Under the pieces are notes generated by a model, which was not told the origin of the DNA, did not search any database, and worked only from the letters and a program-made list of their open reading frames with translations. Position numbers and translations under genes: made by a program. Positions 1-5,824 of a stretch of 12,111 nt of DNA are shown piece by piece (positions within the stretch are counted from its first letter, which is position 1; each line of letters opens with the position of its first letter). Origin of the DNA: an uncultured Oxalobacteraceae bacterium (lineage in GTDB: Bacteria > Pseudomonadota > Gammaproteobacteria > Burkholderiales > Burkholderiaceae); assembly GCA_946479705.1 (NCBI GenBank), contig CAMLHI010000039.1, positions 1 through 12,111 on the forward strand, read 5' to 3'.

Positions 1-830
1 TCGCCCGGACGGGTGAACAGGCCGTACTTGAAGTGGTGGTACTCCAGGTTGGCGATGGTGTGCGACATATTCTGTTCGCCCGAGACGAACGGCTTTTCCC
101 AGCGTACCTTGCCGTCGGTGCCGATCACGCGCGAGATGCCGTCGATGTGCGCAGGCAGTTCGCCCACCAGCATGGCCGGGCCGACGCCGCACACGCGCAG
201 CTTGGAGTGGGCCAGGTACAGGTAATTCTGGCGCTCGGTGATGTGGTCGGAGAATTCGTTGCCGATGGCGTAGCCGACGCGGTAAGGCTGGCCGTCGTCG
301 CCGATCACGTACAGGCCGGCGATTTCCGGCTCTTCGCCGCCGTCGAGGGCGAATTCAGGCATCGGCAGGCTCTGGCCGGCCGCGCGCACGATCGAACCGT
401 CGCCCTTGTAGAACCATTCCGGCTGCACGCCGCGCTGGCCGTCGGCCGGCTTGCCGCCTTCGACGCCCATGCGGAACATCTTCATCGAGTCCGACAGGGT
501 CTCGACGTCGCCGCCGATTTTCTTGTGCATCGCGTCGCGCGCGTCGGCGCTGCCCAGGTGGGTCAGGCCGGTGCCGGTGACGTAGGTGTGGGCCGGGTCG
601 GCGTGGTCCAGCGGCGGCAGGATACGGCCGGCCTTGGCCACTGCGTCGTAGGCGTGTTCGGTAGTGCCGGCCTTGGCGCTGGCCAGTGCGGCCAGCGAGG
701 TCTTGGCGCGGATCGCTTCCTGTGCCAGGGCATAGGTGGTCTCGACGCCGTCGATTTCGCGGATGGTATTGTGGTCCAGCAGGCCGATGCGGCGCTGGCC
801 GGCTTCGTTGGTGAATTGAACGATTAACAT
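1..830 (-). CDS. AraD1/GguC-like FAH-family protein (3' end outside window)
   Basis: The ATG lies at 828-830, 5 bases after a GGAG ribosome site, and 276 codons are open to the window edge, so the C-terminus (perhaps 50-60 residues, from the usual family length near 330) is missing. Seen: an acidic E167-x-E169 pair in GGEEPEI and D195 in NEFSDH, which match the metal-binding Glu-x-Glu...Asp pattern of fumarylacetoacetate-hydrolase-fold enzymes. The N-terminus (MLIVQF, then RRIGLLD) fits the GguC/AraD1 branch. FAH-family enzymes act on 2-keto-3-deoxy sugar acids in several non-phosphorylative pathways. Following a sugar-acid dehydratase, a role as a cytosolic 2-keto-3-deoxypentonate dehydratase or hydrolase is the best guess. 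The family assignment is fairly sure; the exact reaction is inferred from context. It is probably co-transcribed with the dehydratase upstream, 90 bases away. Confidence 0.85.
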   Translation of the reverse strand, partial: MLIVQFTNEAGQRRIGLLDHNTIREIDGVETTYALAQEAIRAKTSLAALASAKAGTTEHAYDAVAKAGRILPPLDHADPAHTYVTGTGLTHLGSADARDAMHKKIGGDVETLSDSMKMFRMGVEGGKPADGQRGVQPEWFYKGDGSIVRAAGQSLPMPEFALDGGEEPEIAGLYVIGDDGQPYRVGYAIGNEFSDHITERQNYLYLAHSKLRVCGVGPAMLVGELPAHIDGISRVIGTDGKVRWEKPFVSGEQNMSHTIANLEYHHFKYGLFTRPG

Positions 831-857
831 GGCTTCTCCAGATTCGGAACTTGCACA

Positions 858-894
858 GCCGCCCGCGATAAGAGAGGGGGGAGTCGCGGGCGGC
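858..894 (-). other. Intercistronic hairpin between dehydratase and AraD1-like gene
   Basis: A perfect 11-bp inverted repeat (GCCGCCCGCGA at 858-868, TCGCGGGCGGC at 884-894) with a 15-base purine-rich loop fills the gap between the two minus-strand genes. No T-run follows on the minus strand, so it is not a classical intrinsic terminator. It more likely stabilises or processes the mRNA, or lowers expression of the downstream AraD1-like gene. The structure is seen directly; the role is inferred. Confidence 0.5.
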
Positions 895-920
895 GGCAAG
901 TCCTGTGCGTGTTGCTTATT

Positions 921-2660
921 TTAATGGGAATGGCGCGGCACGGCCGAACCGCGGCAGCCGACCAGGAAGTCGAAGTCGCAGCCTTCGTCGGCTTGCAGCA
1001 CGTGATCGATATACAGCTGCTGGTAGCCCGACTTGGCGCCCTTCGGCTGGGTCTCGGCGCGTTCGGCCAGGCGCTGCTTCATCTCTTCGTCCGAGATGTT
1101 CAGGTTCAGCGCGCCGCCCTTGCAGTCCAGGGTGATGCTGTCGCCATCCTTGACCACGCCGAGCGGGCCGCCGGCCATCGCTTCAGGGGCCACGTGCAGC
1201 ACCACGGTGCCGTAGGCGGTGCCGCTCATGCGCGCGTCCGAGATGCGCACCATGTCGGTCACGCCCTGGGCCAGCAGCTTGGGCGGCAGGCCCATATTGC
1301 CCACTTCGGCCATGCCCGGATAGCCTTTCGGGCCGCAGTTCTTCATCACCAGGATCGAGTCGGCGGTGACGTCCAGGTCCGGATCGAGGATGCGCGACTT
1401 GTAGTGCTCGAAGTCTTCGAACACCACGGCCTTGCCGGTGTGCTGCATCAGGCGCGGGGTGGCGGCCGATGGCTTGAGCACCGCGCCGCGTGGCGCCAGG
1501 TTACCGCGCAGGATGCAGATGCCGCCGTCTTCGATCAGCGGCTTGGCCAGCGGACGAATCACTTCTTCGTCGTAGATCGGGGCGTCCTGGCAGTTTTCCC
1601 ACAGGGTCTTGCCGTTGACGGTCAGGGCATTCTTGTGCGGCAGCAGGCCGCCGTCGCCCAGGCGCTTGATCACGCCAGGCAGGCCGCCGGCGTAGTAGAA
1701 CTCTTCCATCAGGAAGCGGCCCGATGGCAGCAGGTCGACGATGGTCGGGGTGCCGCGGCCGATCTTGGTCCAGTCTTCCAGCTCCAGGTCCACGCCGATA
1801 CGGCCGGCGATGGCTTTCAGGTGGATCACGGCATTGGTCGAACCGCCGATGGCCGCGTTGGTGCGAATGGCGTTTTCGAAATTCTCGCGGGTGAGGATCT
1901 TCGACAGCTTCAGGTCTTCATGGACCATCTCGACGATGCGGATGCCCGACATATGGGCCAGCACGTAGCGGCGCGCGTCGACTGCGGGAATGGCGGCATT
2001 GTGCGGCAGCGAAGTGCCCAGCGACTCGGCCATGCAGGCCATGGTCGAGGCGGTGCCCATGGTATTGCAGGTACCGGCCGAGCGCGAGTGGCCGGCTTCG
2101 GCGGCGATGAATTCGTGCATGGTGATGGTGCCGGCCTTGACCTGCTCGTGCAACTGCCAGACGGCGGTGCCGGAACCGATGTTCTTGCCGTTCAGCTTAC
2201 CGTTGAGCATAGGCCCACCAGTCACGACGATGGTCGGCAGGTCGACCGAAGCGGCGCCCATCAGCAGGGCCGGGGTGGTCTTGTCGCAGCCGACCAGCAG
2301 GACCACGGCGTCCATCGGATTGCCGCGGATCGATTCTTCCACGTCCATCGAGGCCAGGTTACGGGTCAGCATGGCGGTCGGACGCAGGTTCGATTCGCCG
2401 TTCGAGAAGACCGGAAATTCCACCGGATAGCCGCCGGCTTCCAGGATGCCCTTCTTGACGTGCTCGGCCAGCTGGCGGAAATGGGCGTTGCAGGGAGTCA
2501 GTTCAGACCAGGTGTTGCAAATGCCGATGATCGGCTTGCCCTGGAATTCGTGGTCCGGAATGCCCTGGTTCTTCATCCAGCTGCGGTACATGAAGCCGTT
2601 CTTGTCATTGGTGCCGAACCATTCGGCCGAACGCAGCTTCGTTTTTTTTGTCTCGGACAT
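921..2660 (-). CDS. IlvD/Edd family dehydratase, probable L-arabinonate dehydratase
   Basis: This 579-aa protein probably dehydrates L-arabinonate to L-2-keto-3-deoxyarabinonate (EC 4.2.1.25; the gene called araC in Azospirillum, unrelated to the regulator AraC). The cluster cysteines of the [2Fe-2S] subgroup are visible: C57 in ELTPCN, C124 in VGCDKTTP and C197 in AGTCNTMG. S479 in SDARMSG fits the catalytic serine. The C-terminus (FDFLVGCRGSAVPRHSH) and the length match sugar-acid dehydratases of this family rather than dihydroxy-acid dehydratase (IlvD) or phosphogluconate dehydratase (Edd). The start at MSETKK was chosen because AGGAG lies just upstream (2665-2672 region); an in-frame ATG at 2762 would add 34 residues that do not look like the family and would run through the candidate promoter. 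D-xylonate or another pentonate remains possible as substrate. Confidence 0.93.
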   Translation of the reverse strand: MSETKKTKLRSAEWFGTNDKNGFMYRSWMKNQGIPDHEFQGKPIIGICNTWSELTPCNAHFRQLAEHVKKGILEAGGYPVEFPVFSNGESNLRPTAMLTRNLASMDVEESIRGNPMDAVVLLVGCDKTTPALLMGAASVDLPTIVVTGGPMLNGKLNGKNIGSGTAVWQLHEQVKAGTITMHEFIAAEAGHSRSAGTCNTMGTASTMACMAESLGTSLPHNAAIPAVDARRYVLAHMSGIRIVEMVHEDLKLSKILTRENFENAIRTNAAIGGSTNAVIHLKAIAGRIGVDLELEDWTKIGRGTPTIVDLLPSGRFLMEEFYYAGGLPGVIKRLGDGGLLPHKNALTVNGKTLWENCQDAPIYDEEVIRPLAKPLIEDGGICILRGNLAPRGAVLKPSAATPRLMQHTGKAVVFEDFEHYKSRILDPDLDVTADSILVMKNCGPKGYPGMAEVGNMGLPPKLLAQGVTDMVRISDARMSGTAYGTVVLHVAPEAMAGGPLGVVKDGDSITLDCKGGALNLNISDEEMKQRLAERAETQPKGAKSGYQQLYIDHVLQADEGCDFDFLVGCRGSAVPRHSH

Positions 2661-2728
2661 GCTAACTCTCCTAGTTTTTCCCTTGCCGGCGCGGTCCTTG
2701 TCGAACCGACGGCCAGCCCTCGGATGAA

Positions 2729-2758
2729 ATAGTAAAGTTTTGCCCAATGCCTTTCCAA
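2729..2758 (-). promoter_or_regulatory. Candidate sigma-70 promoter for the dehydratase gene
   Basis: Read on the minus strand there is TTGGAA (2753-2758), an 18-base spacer and TACTAT (2729-2734), about 70 bases before the dehydratase ATG. It sits downstream of a strong terminator in an AT-rich patch within GC-rich DNA, which is where an independent promoter is expected. Just upstream lies CGATA-N10-TATCG (2777-2781 and 2792-2796), flanking a run of eight A on the minus strand, possibly an operator half-site pair. Assigned by eye only. Confidence 0.4.
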
Positions 2759-2803
2759 TCAATTTTTAGGCATTATCGATATTTTTTTTGGTATCGCCAT
2801 ATG

Positions 2804-2854
2804 AAAAAAGCGCAGGCGCGGCAGTTTCTCGTGGAAACCACCCGCGCCAGCGCT
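2804..2854 (-). terminator. Intrinsic terminator after the SMP-30 lactonase gene
   Basis: On the minus strand, 13-base arms (2842-2854 and 2809-2821) pair with a single T-T mismatch. An inner GTTTC/GAAAC pairing extends the stem, and it runs directly into six T (complement of 2804-2809). It begins 24 bases after the lactonase stop codon. This is the best-formed terminator in the window. It splits the galM-lactonase pair from the dehydratase-AraD1 pair, although read-through is possible. Confidence 0.8.
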
Positions 2855-2877
2855 GTTTGGCGCTGTCCTGGTCCAGT

Positions 2878-3729
2878 TTAGCCCGCGAAACGACTTTCCG
2901 GTAAACCGCGCACATCCGGCAAAGTTGTTGCGTGCAAGCCACCATCGGTGGGCGACGGCGCGGCCAGGCCGACAGTTGCGCTGCTTGAAAACAACACGTT
3001 CAAGTCGGGGCCGCCGAATGCCGTGCAGCTCGGCTGCGCGGCCGCCACTTCCAGCACGCGGTCGATGCGCCCGTCGGGAGCGTAGCGCACGATCTTGAAG
3101 CCGCCCCACTGGGCATTCCACAGGTAACCCTCGGCATCGATGCAGGAGCCGTCCGGCTCGCCCTCGCCTTCGCACACGGCGAACACGCGGTCGTTGGCCA
3201 GCGAGGGATAGTCGCAGCGGCGGATCGCCTTGTCCGGCGAATCGCAGTAGTACAGGGTGGCGCCGTCGGGCGAGAAACAGGTGCTGTTGGCGATCGCCAC
3301 GCCCTTCAGGGGCAGCTTTTCCAGGCTCAGGTCGGCCGCATTGAGGCGGTAGTAGGAACCGACCGGCGCGCGCGGCTCGATTTCATGGAAGGTGCCGAAC
3401 ACGAAATTGCCCTGGCGGTCGCAGCGGCCATCGTTCAGGCGCGTGCTCAAGCCCTCTTCCACCTGGGCGATCGGGGTGATCGCGCCGGTGGAAAAATCGA
3501 AGAAGGCCAGCTGCGAGGCCAGGCCCAGCAGCAGGCGGTCGTCGCTGGCCGTGAGCGCGAAGCAGGCCAGCCGTTCCGGCATGGCCCAGCTCTGGGTGGC
3601 GCCGCTGGCCGGATGGTGGGCATGCAGGGTAGCGCCGAGGATGTCGGTCCACAGCACCCGCCCGCTGCGCTCGCACCACAGCACGCATTCGCCGAGCTGG
3701 TTGCCGGCGTCCACGATCATCTTGAGCAT
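2878..3729 (-). CDS. SMP-30/gluconolactonase family protein, probable L-arabinolactonase
   Basis: This 283-aa six-bladed propeller hydrolase probably opens L-arabino-gamma-lactone to L-arabinonate (EC 3.1.1.15), the step before the dehydratase encoded downstream. Family hallmarks are visible: E14 in LGECVLW, N148 in AIANST and D193 in EPDGSCID as the likely divalent-metal ligands, and R97/N99 in RLNDG as probable substrate contacts. There is no signal peptide, so it is likely cytoplasmic. The start overlaps the galM stop by one base (TAATG at 3727-3731), with GGAG 5 bases upstream, so translation is probably coupled. An in-frame ATG three codons later is an alternative start. The family is certain; gluconolactone or galactonolactone cannot be excluded as substrate. 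No dehydrogenase making the lactone lies in the window. Confidence 0.92.
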   Translation of the reverse strand: MLKMIVDAGNQLGECVLWCERSGRVLWTDILGATLHAHHPASGATQSWAMPERLACFALTASDDRLLLGLASQLAFFDFSTGAITPIAQVEEGLSTRLNDGRCDRQGNFVFGTFHEIEPRAPVGSYYRLNAADLSLEKLPLKGVAIANSTCFSPDGATLYYCDSPDKAIRRCDYPSLANDRVFAVCEGEGEPDGSCIDAEGYLWNAQWGGFKIVRYAPDGRIDRVLEVAAAQPSCTAFGGPDLNVLFSSSATVGLAAPSPTDGGLHATTLPDVRGLPESRFAG

Positions 3730-4790
3730 TACTTCTCCACGGAGAACTTAAAGCGCGACACGGTAGCGTATTCCTCGCCCGGCCGCAGGATGGTGCTGGG
3801 GAAGTTCGGCTGGTTGGGCGAATTGGGAAAGTGCTGCGGCTCCAGGCACAGGCCGCTGCGGAAGCCGTAGCTCCGGCCCTTGCCGACATTGCTGCCGTCG
3901 AGGAAGTTACCGCTGTAGAACTGCACGCCCGGTTCTTCCGTGTACAGCTCCAGCACCCGGCCCGAGACCGGCTCGACCACGCGGGCGGCCAGGATGCTGG
4001 CGCGTCCGGCCGGACGGTTGAGCACGAAATTGTGGTCGTAGCCCTGGCCGAAGCGCAGCTGCTCGTCGTCGGCGAAGATGCGCTCGCCGATGGTGTGCGG
4101 GCCGCGGAAATCGAAGGGCGTGCCTTCCACCGGGCGCAGTTCGCCGGTGGGAATGAGCTTGTCGCTGACCGGGGTGAAGGCGGCGGCGTCGATCTGCAGC
4201 TGGTGGCCCAGGATGTCGCCCTGCCCGGCCAGGTTGAAGTACGCGTGCTGGGTCAGGTTGACCGGCGTGGCCTTGTCGGTGATGGCGTCGTAGGCCATGA
4301 TGAATTCATTGTCGGCCGTGAGCTCATAGACCACCGTCACGTCCACCTTGCCGGGATAGCCTTCTTCGCCATCCGGGCTGCTGTACATCAGGGTCAGGCC
4401 GACCGAGCTGCCTTCCGTGAACGGCACGGCGCGCCACAGCTTGCGGTCGAAACCGACCTTGCCGCCATGCAGGTGATTGCTGCCATTGTTGACCGACAGC
4501 TGGATCTGCTTGCCGTCGAGCTCGAACTGGCCGTTGGCGATACGGTTGCCGTAGCGGCCGATCAGGGCGCCGAAGTACGGCGACTCGTCGCAGTAGGGCG
4601 CCACGTCGCTGTAGCCGAGCGCGATATCGGCCAGTTTGCCGTCGCGGTCAGGGGTGTGGATTTCGGTGATGACGCCGCCGAAATCCGACACCTTGACCAC
4701 CACGCCATGCGGATTGGTCAGCGTATAGAGCGTTGCGTTGCGGCCGTCCGGCAAGGTGCCGAACGGCGCCGAGGTAATACTAGCTTGCAC
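3729..4790 (-). CDS. galM: Aldose 1-epimerase (mutarotase)
   Basis: This 353-aa protein interconverts alpha and beta anomers of free aldoses (EC 5.1.3.3), here probably to supply the anomer used by a sugar dehydrogenase. Motifs of the GalM family are visible in order: R83 in YGNRIANG, H108 in NHLHGG, the catalytic acid H182 in NLTQHAYFNLAG, D252 in GYDHNF and the catalytic base E317 in GLCLEPQH. The start is GTG at 4788-4790, preceded by AGGGA 5 bases away; no better ATG exists in frame. There is no clear signal peptide, so it is likely cytoplasmic. It is the first gene of the sugar cluster as seen here and is translationally coupled to the lactonase. Confidence 0.96.
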   Translation of the reverse strand: MQASITSAPFGTLPDGRNATLYTLTNPHGVVVKVSDFGGVITEIHTPDRDGKLADIALGYSDVAPYCDESPYFGALIGRYGNRIANGQFELDGKQIQLSVNNGSNHLHGGKVGFDRKLWRAVPFTEGSSVGLTLMYSSPDGEEGYPGKVDVTVVYELTADNEFIMAYDAITDKATPVNLTQHAYFNLAGQGDILGHQLQIDAAAFTPVSDKLIPTGELRPVEGTPFDFRGPHTIGERIFADDEQLRFGQGYDHNFVLNRPAGRASILAARVVEPVSGRVLELYTEEPGVQFYSGNFLDGSNVGKGRSYGFRSGLCLEPQHFPNSPNQPNFPSTILRPGEEYATVSRFKFSVEK

Positions 4791-5041
4791 TTTGTTCCCT
4801 TAGATAATTCCCGATCACGCGACCGGGGGCCGGCCGAACCGGCATGCCGTGTTCGTCCCAGCGTCGTGGTTTGACGGAAGTGCGGCGGTCCGGGTTCCAT
4901 CGTGGATCGCCAGCAATTTCCGTATAAGTAAGCGCATGATAAACCAGCACGAGGCCTTCGCCATATTTCGACACGGAAAAACTATGATGACCCTGGCCAG
5001 CGGGTCAGCGTCGCGATGCCGGTGGCGTTTGCCGGGTCGTG
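4791..5041. other. Intergenic region upstream of galM
   Basis: These 251 bases between galM and the YciI-like gene hold no convincing gene. A minus-strand TTATAC (complement of 4922-4927) could be a -10 box for galM, but no matching -35 box is seen at the usual spacing. Short open frames here overlap the galM start out of frame and lack family features. The region should carry the galM promoter and any operator for sugar control, but none can be assigned. Confidence 0.5.
4975..5007 (-). terminator. Possible weak terminator after the YciI-like gene
   Basis: On the minus strand TGACCC and GGGTCA (5002-5007 and 4988-4993) form a 6-bp stem around an 8-base loop. Five T follow after a 7-base gap, about 35 bases past the YciI stop codon. 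The short stem and the gap before the T-run make it weak, but it lies where the ABC-DUF1854-YciI transcript should end. Confidence 0.35.
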
Positions 5042-5341
5042 TTACGGGCGGACCGGATTGAAAGCGTTTTCACCGACCACCGTGTTCCACTGGCGCACCT
5101 GGTAGCGCGTCACCAGGCCGTGGATGACATAGGGGTCGGCCTGGGCGAAGGCTTCCACCACGTCTTTCGAAGCGCAGCTGAACATCAGCGCGGCCATGTC
5201 GGCCGGTTCGGCCATGGCGCCGGCCATGACGATCTCGCCGCGCTCGCTGGCCTGCCAGGCCAGCTGCAGGTGTTCGTCGCGATACTGGCCGCGCCGTTCC
5301 AGGTAGTCGGGGGCCAGATCGTAGATCAGCAAAAAGTGCAT
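5042..5341 (-). CDS. YciI-like family protein
   Basis: This 99-aa single-domain protein of the YCII/DGPF fold has the opening MHFLLIYDLAPDYLERR typical of the family. H24 in RDEHL and D69 in QADPYV correspond to the His/Asp pair proposed as catalytic in YciI-type proteins. The ATG follows AGGAG at normal spacing. The gene starts 15 bases after the DUF1854 stop, so it is likely the third cistron of that operon. Reactions are known for only a few relatives (some act in dechlorination or aromatic pathways), and nothing here shows the substrate. A role in cyanophycin metabolism is possible only by association. Confidence 0.88.
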   Translation of the reverse strand: MHFLLIYDLAPDYLERRGQYRDEHLQLAWQASERGEIVMAGAMAEPADMAALMFSCASKDVVEAFAQADPYVIHGLVTRYQVRQWNTVVGENAFNPVRP

Positions 5342-5356
5342 GCAAACTCCTGTTGG

Positions 5357-5824
5357 TTAGAGAAAGCGGTCGAGAATCCGGCGGCTGTGGCGGTCGATGC
5401 CGAACATGTCGCGGATCAGGAAGTGGATGCCGTGGTTGTCGGAAATGAGCAGGGACGCCTGGCCGATGCGGCGGATGTCTTCTTCGCCCTTGAGGGTGAA
5501 TTCGGTGTCGCCGCGGTCGGTGCGCACCTGCCAGGTGCACGGCGTGGCGTAGCTGCTCACGCTGCTGATGTGACTAATCTCGGGCATGAATTCGCGCCCG
5601 TCCAGCTCGTCCTGGACGAGGTTGCGCATGTCCATGGGCAGATGGTCGAGATCGTCGATCCAGGCCACTTCCTTGCCGTCGCCCAGCACCAGCGAGATAG
5701 CGTGCTGCGGGCTCTGGATGGGAAAGGCGCGCACCGGCACCACGCCTTCATGCTGCTGGCCGTCGGCGGCGGTCAATATCAGCTTGCCGAAGGCATTGCG
5801 TTTGAGTTGGAACTGCGGGGTCAT
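5357..5824 (-). CDS. DUF1854 family protein, cyanophycin-metabolism associated
   Basis: This 155-aa soluble protein has no signal peptide or membrane segment. Acidic and hydrophobic stretches such as VAWIDDLDHLP and the C-terminal FLIRDMFGIDRHSRRILDRF are characteristic of DUF1854. Members are repeatedly found next to an ABC transporter and cyanophycin synthetases in beta-proteobacteria, exactly as here, and are annotated as cyanophycin metabolism-associated. The biochemical function is unknown. Its ATG (5822-5824) abuts the ABC gene's TAA (5825-5827) with no gap, and its ribosome site (AAGGAAGG) lies inside the ABC coding end, so the two are translationally coupled and probably work together. 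Confidence 0.9.
   Translation of the reverse strand: MTPQFQLKRNAFGKLILTAADGQQHEGVVPVRAFPIQSPQHAISLVLGDGKEVAWIDDLDHLPMDMRNLVQDELDGREFMPEISHISSVSSYATPCTWQVRTDRGDTEFTLKGEEDIRRIGQASLLISDNHGIHFLIRDMFGIDRHSRRILDRFL

Noticed and set aside
909..2732. 607-codon plus-strand open frame antisense to the dehydratase
   Set aside because: The dehydratase has all expected cluster cysteines and family ends; the antisense product has only compositionally biased sequence.
2661..2762. Upstream ATG giving the dehydratase 34 extra residues
   Set aside because: The extension does not match the family, overlaps the candidate promoter, and the internal ATG at 2660 has a strong ribosome site.
4780..4974. 64-codon minus-strand open frame upstream of galM
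   Set aside because: It overlaps the galM start out of frame, lacks a ribosome site and shows no recognisable family feature; more likely leader or control DNA.
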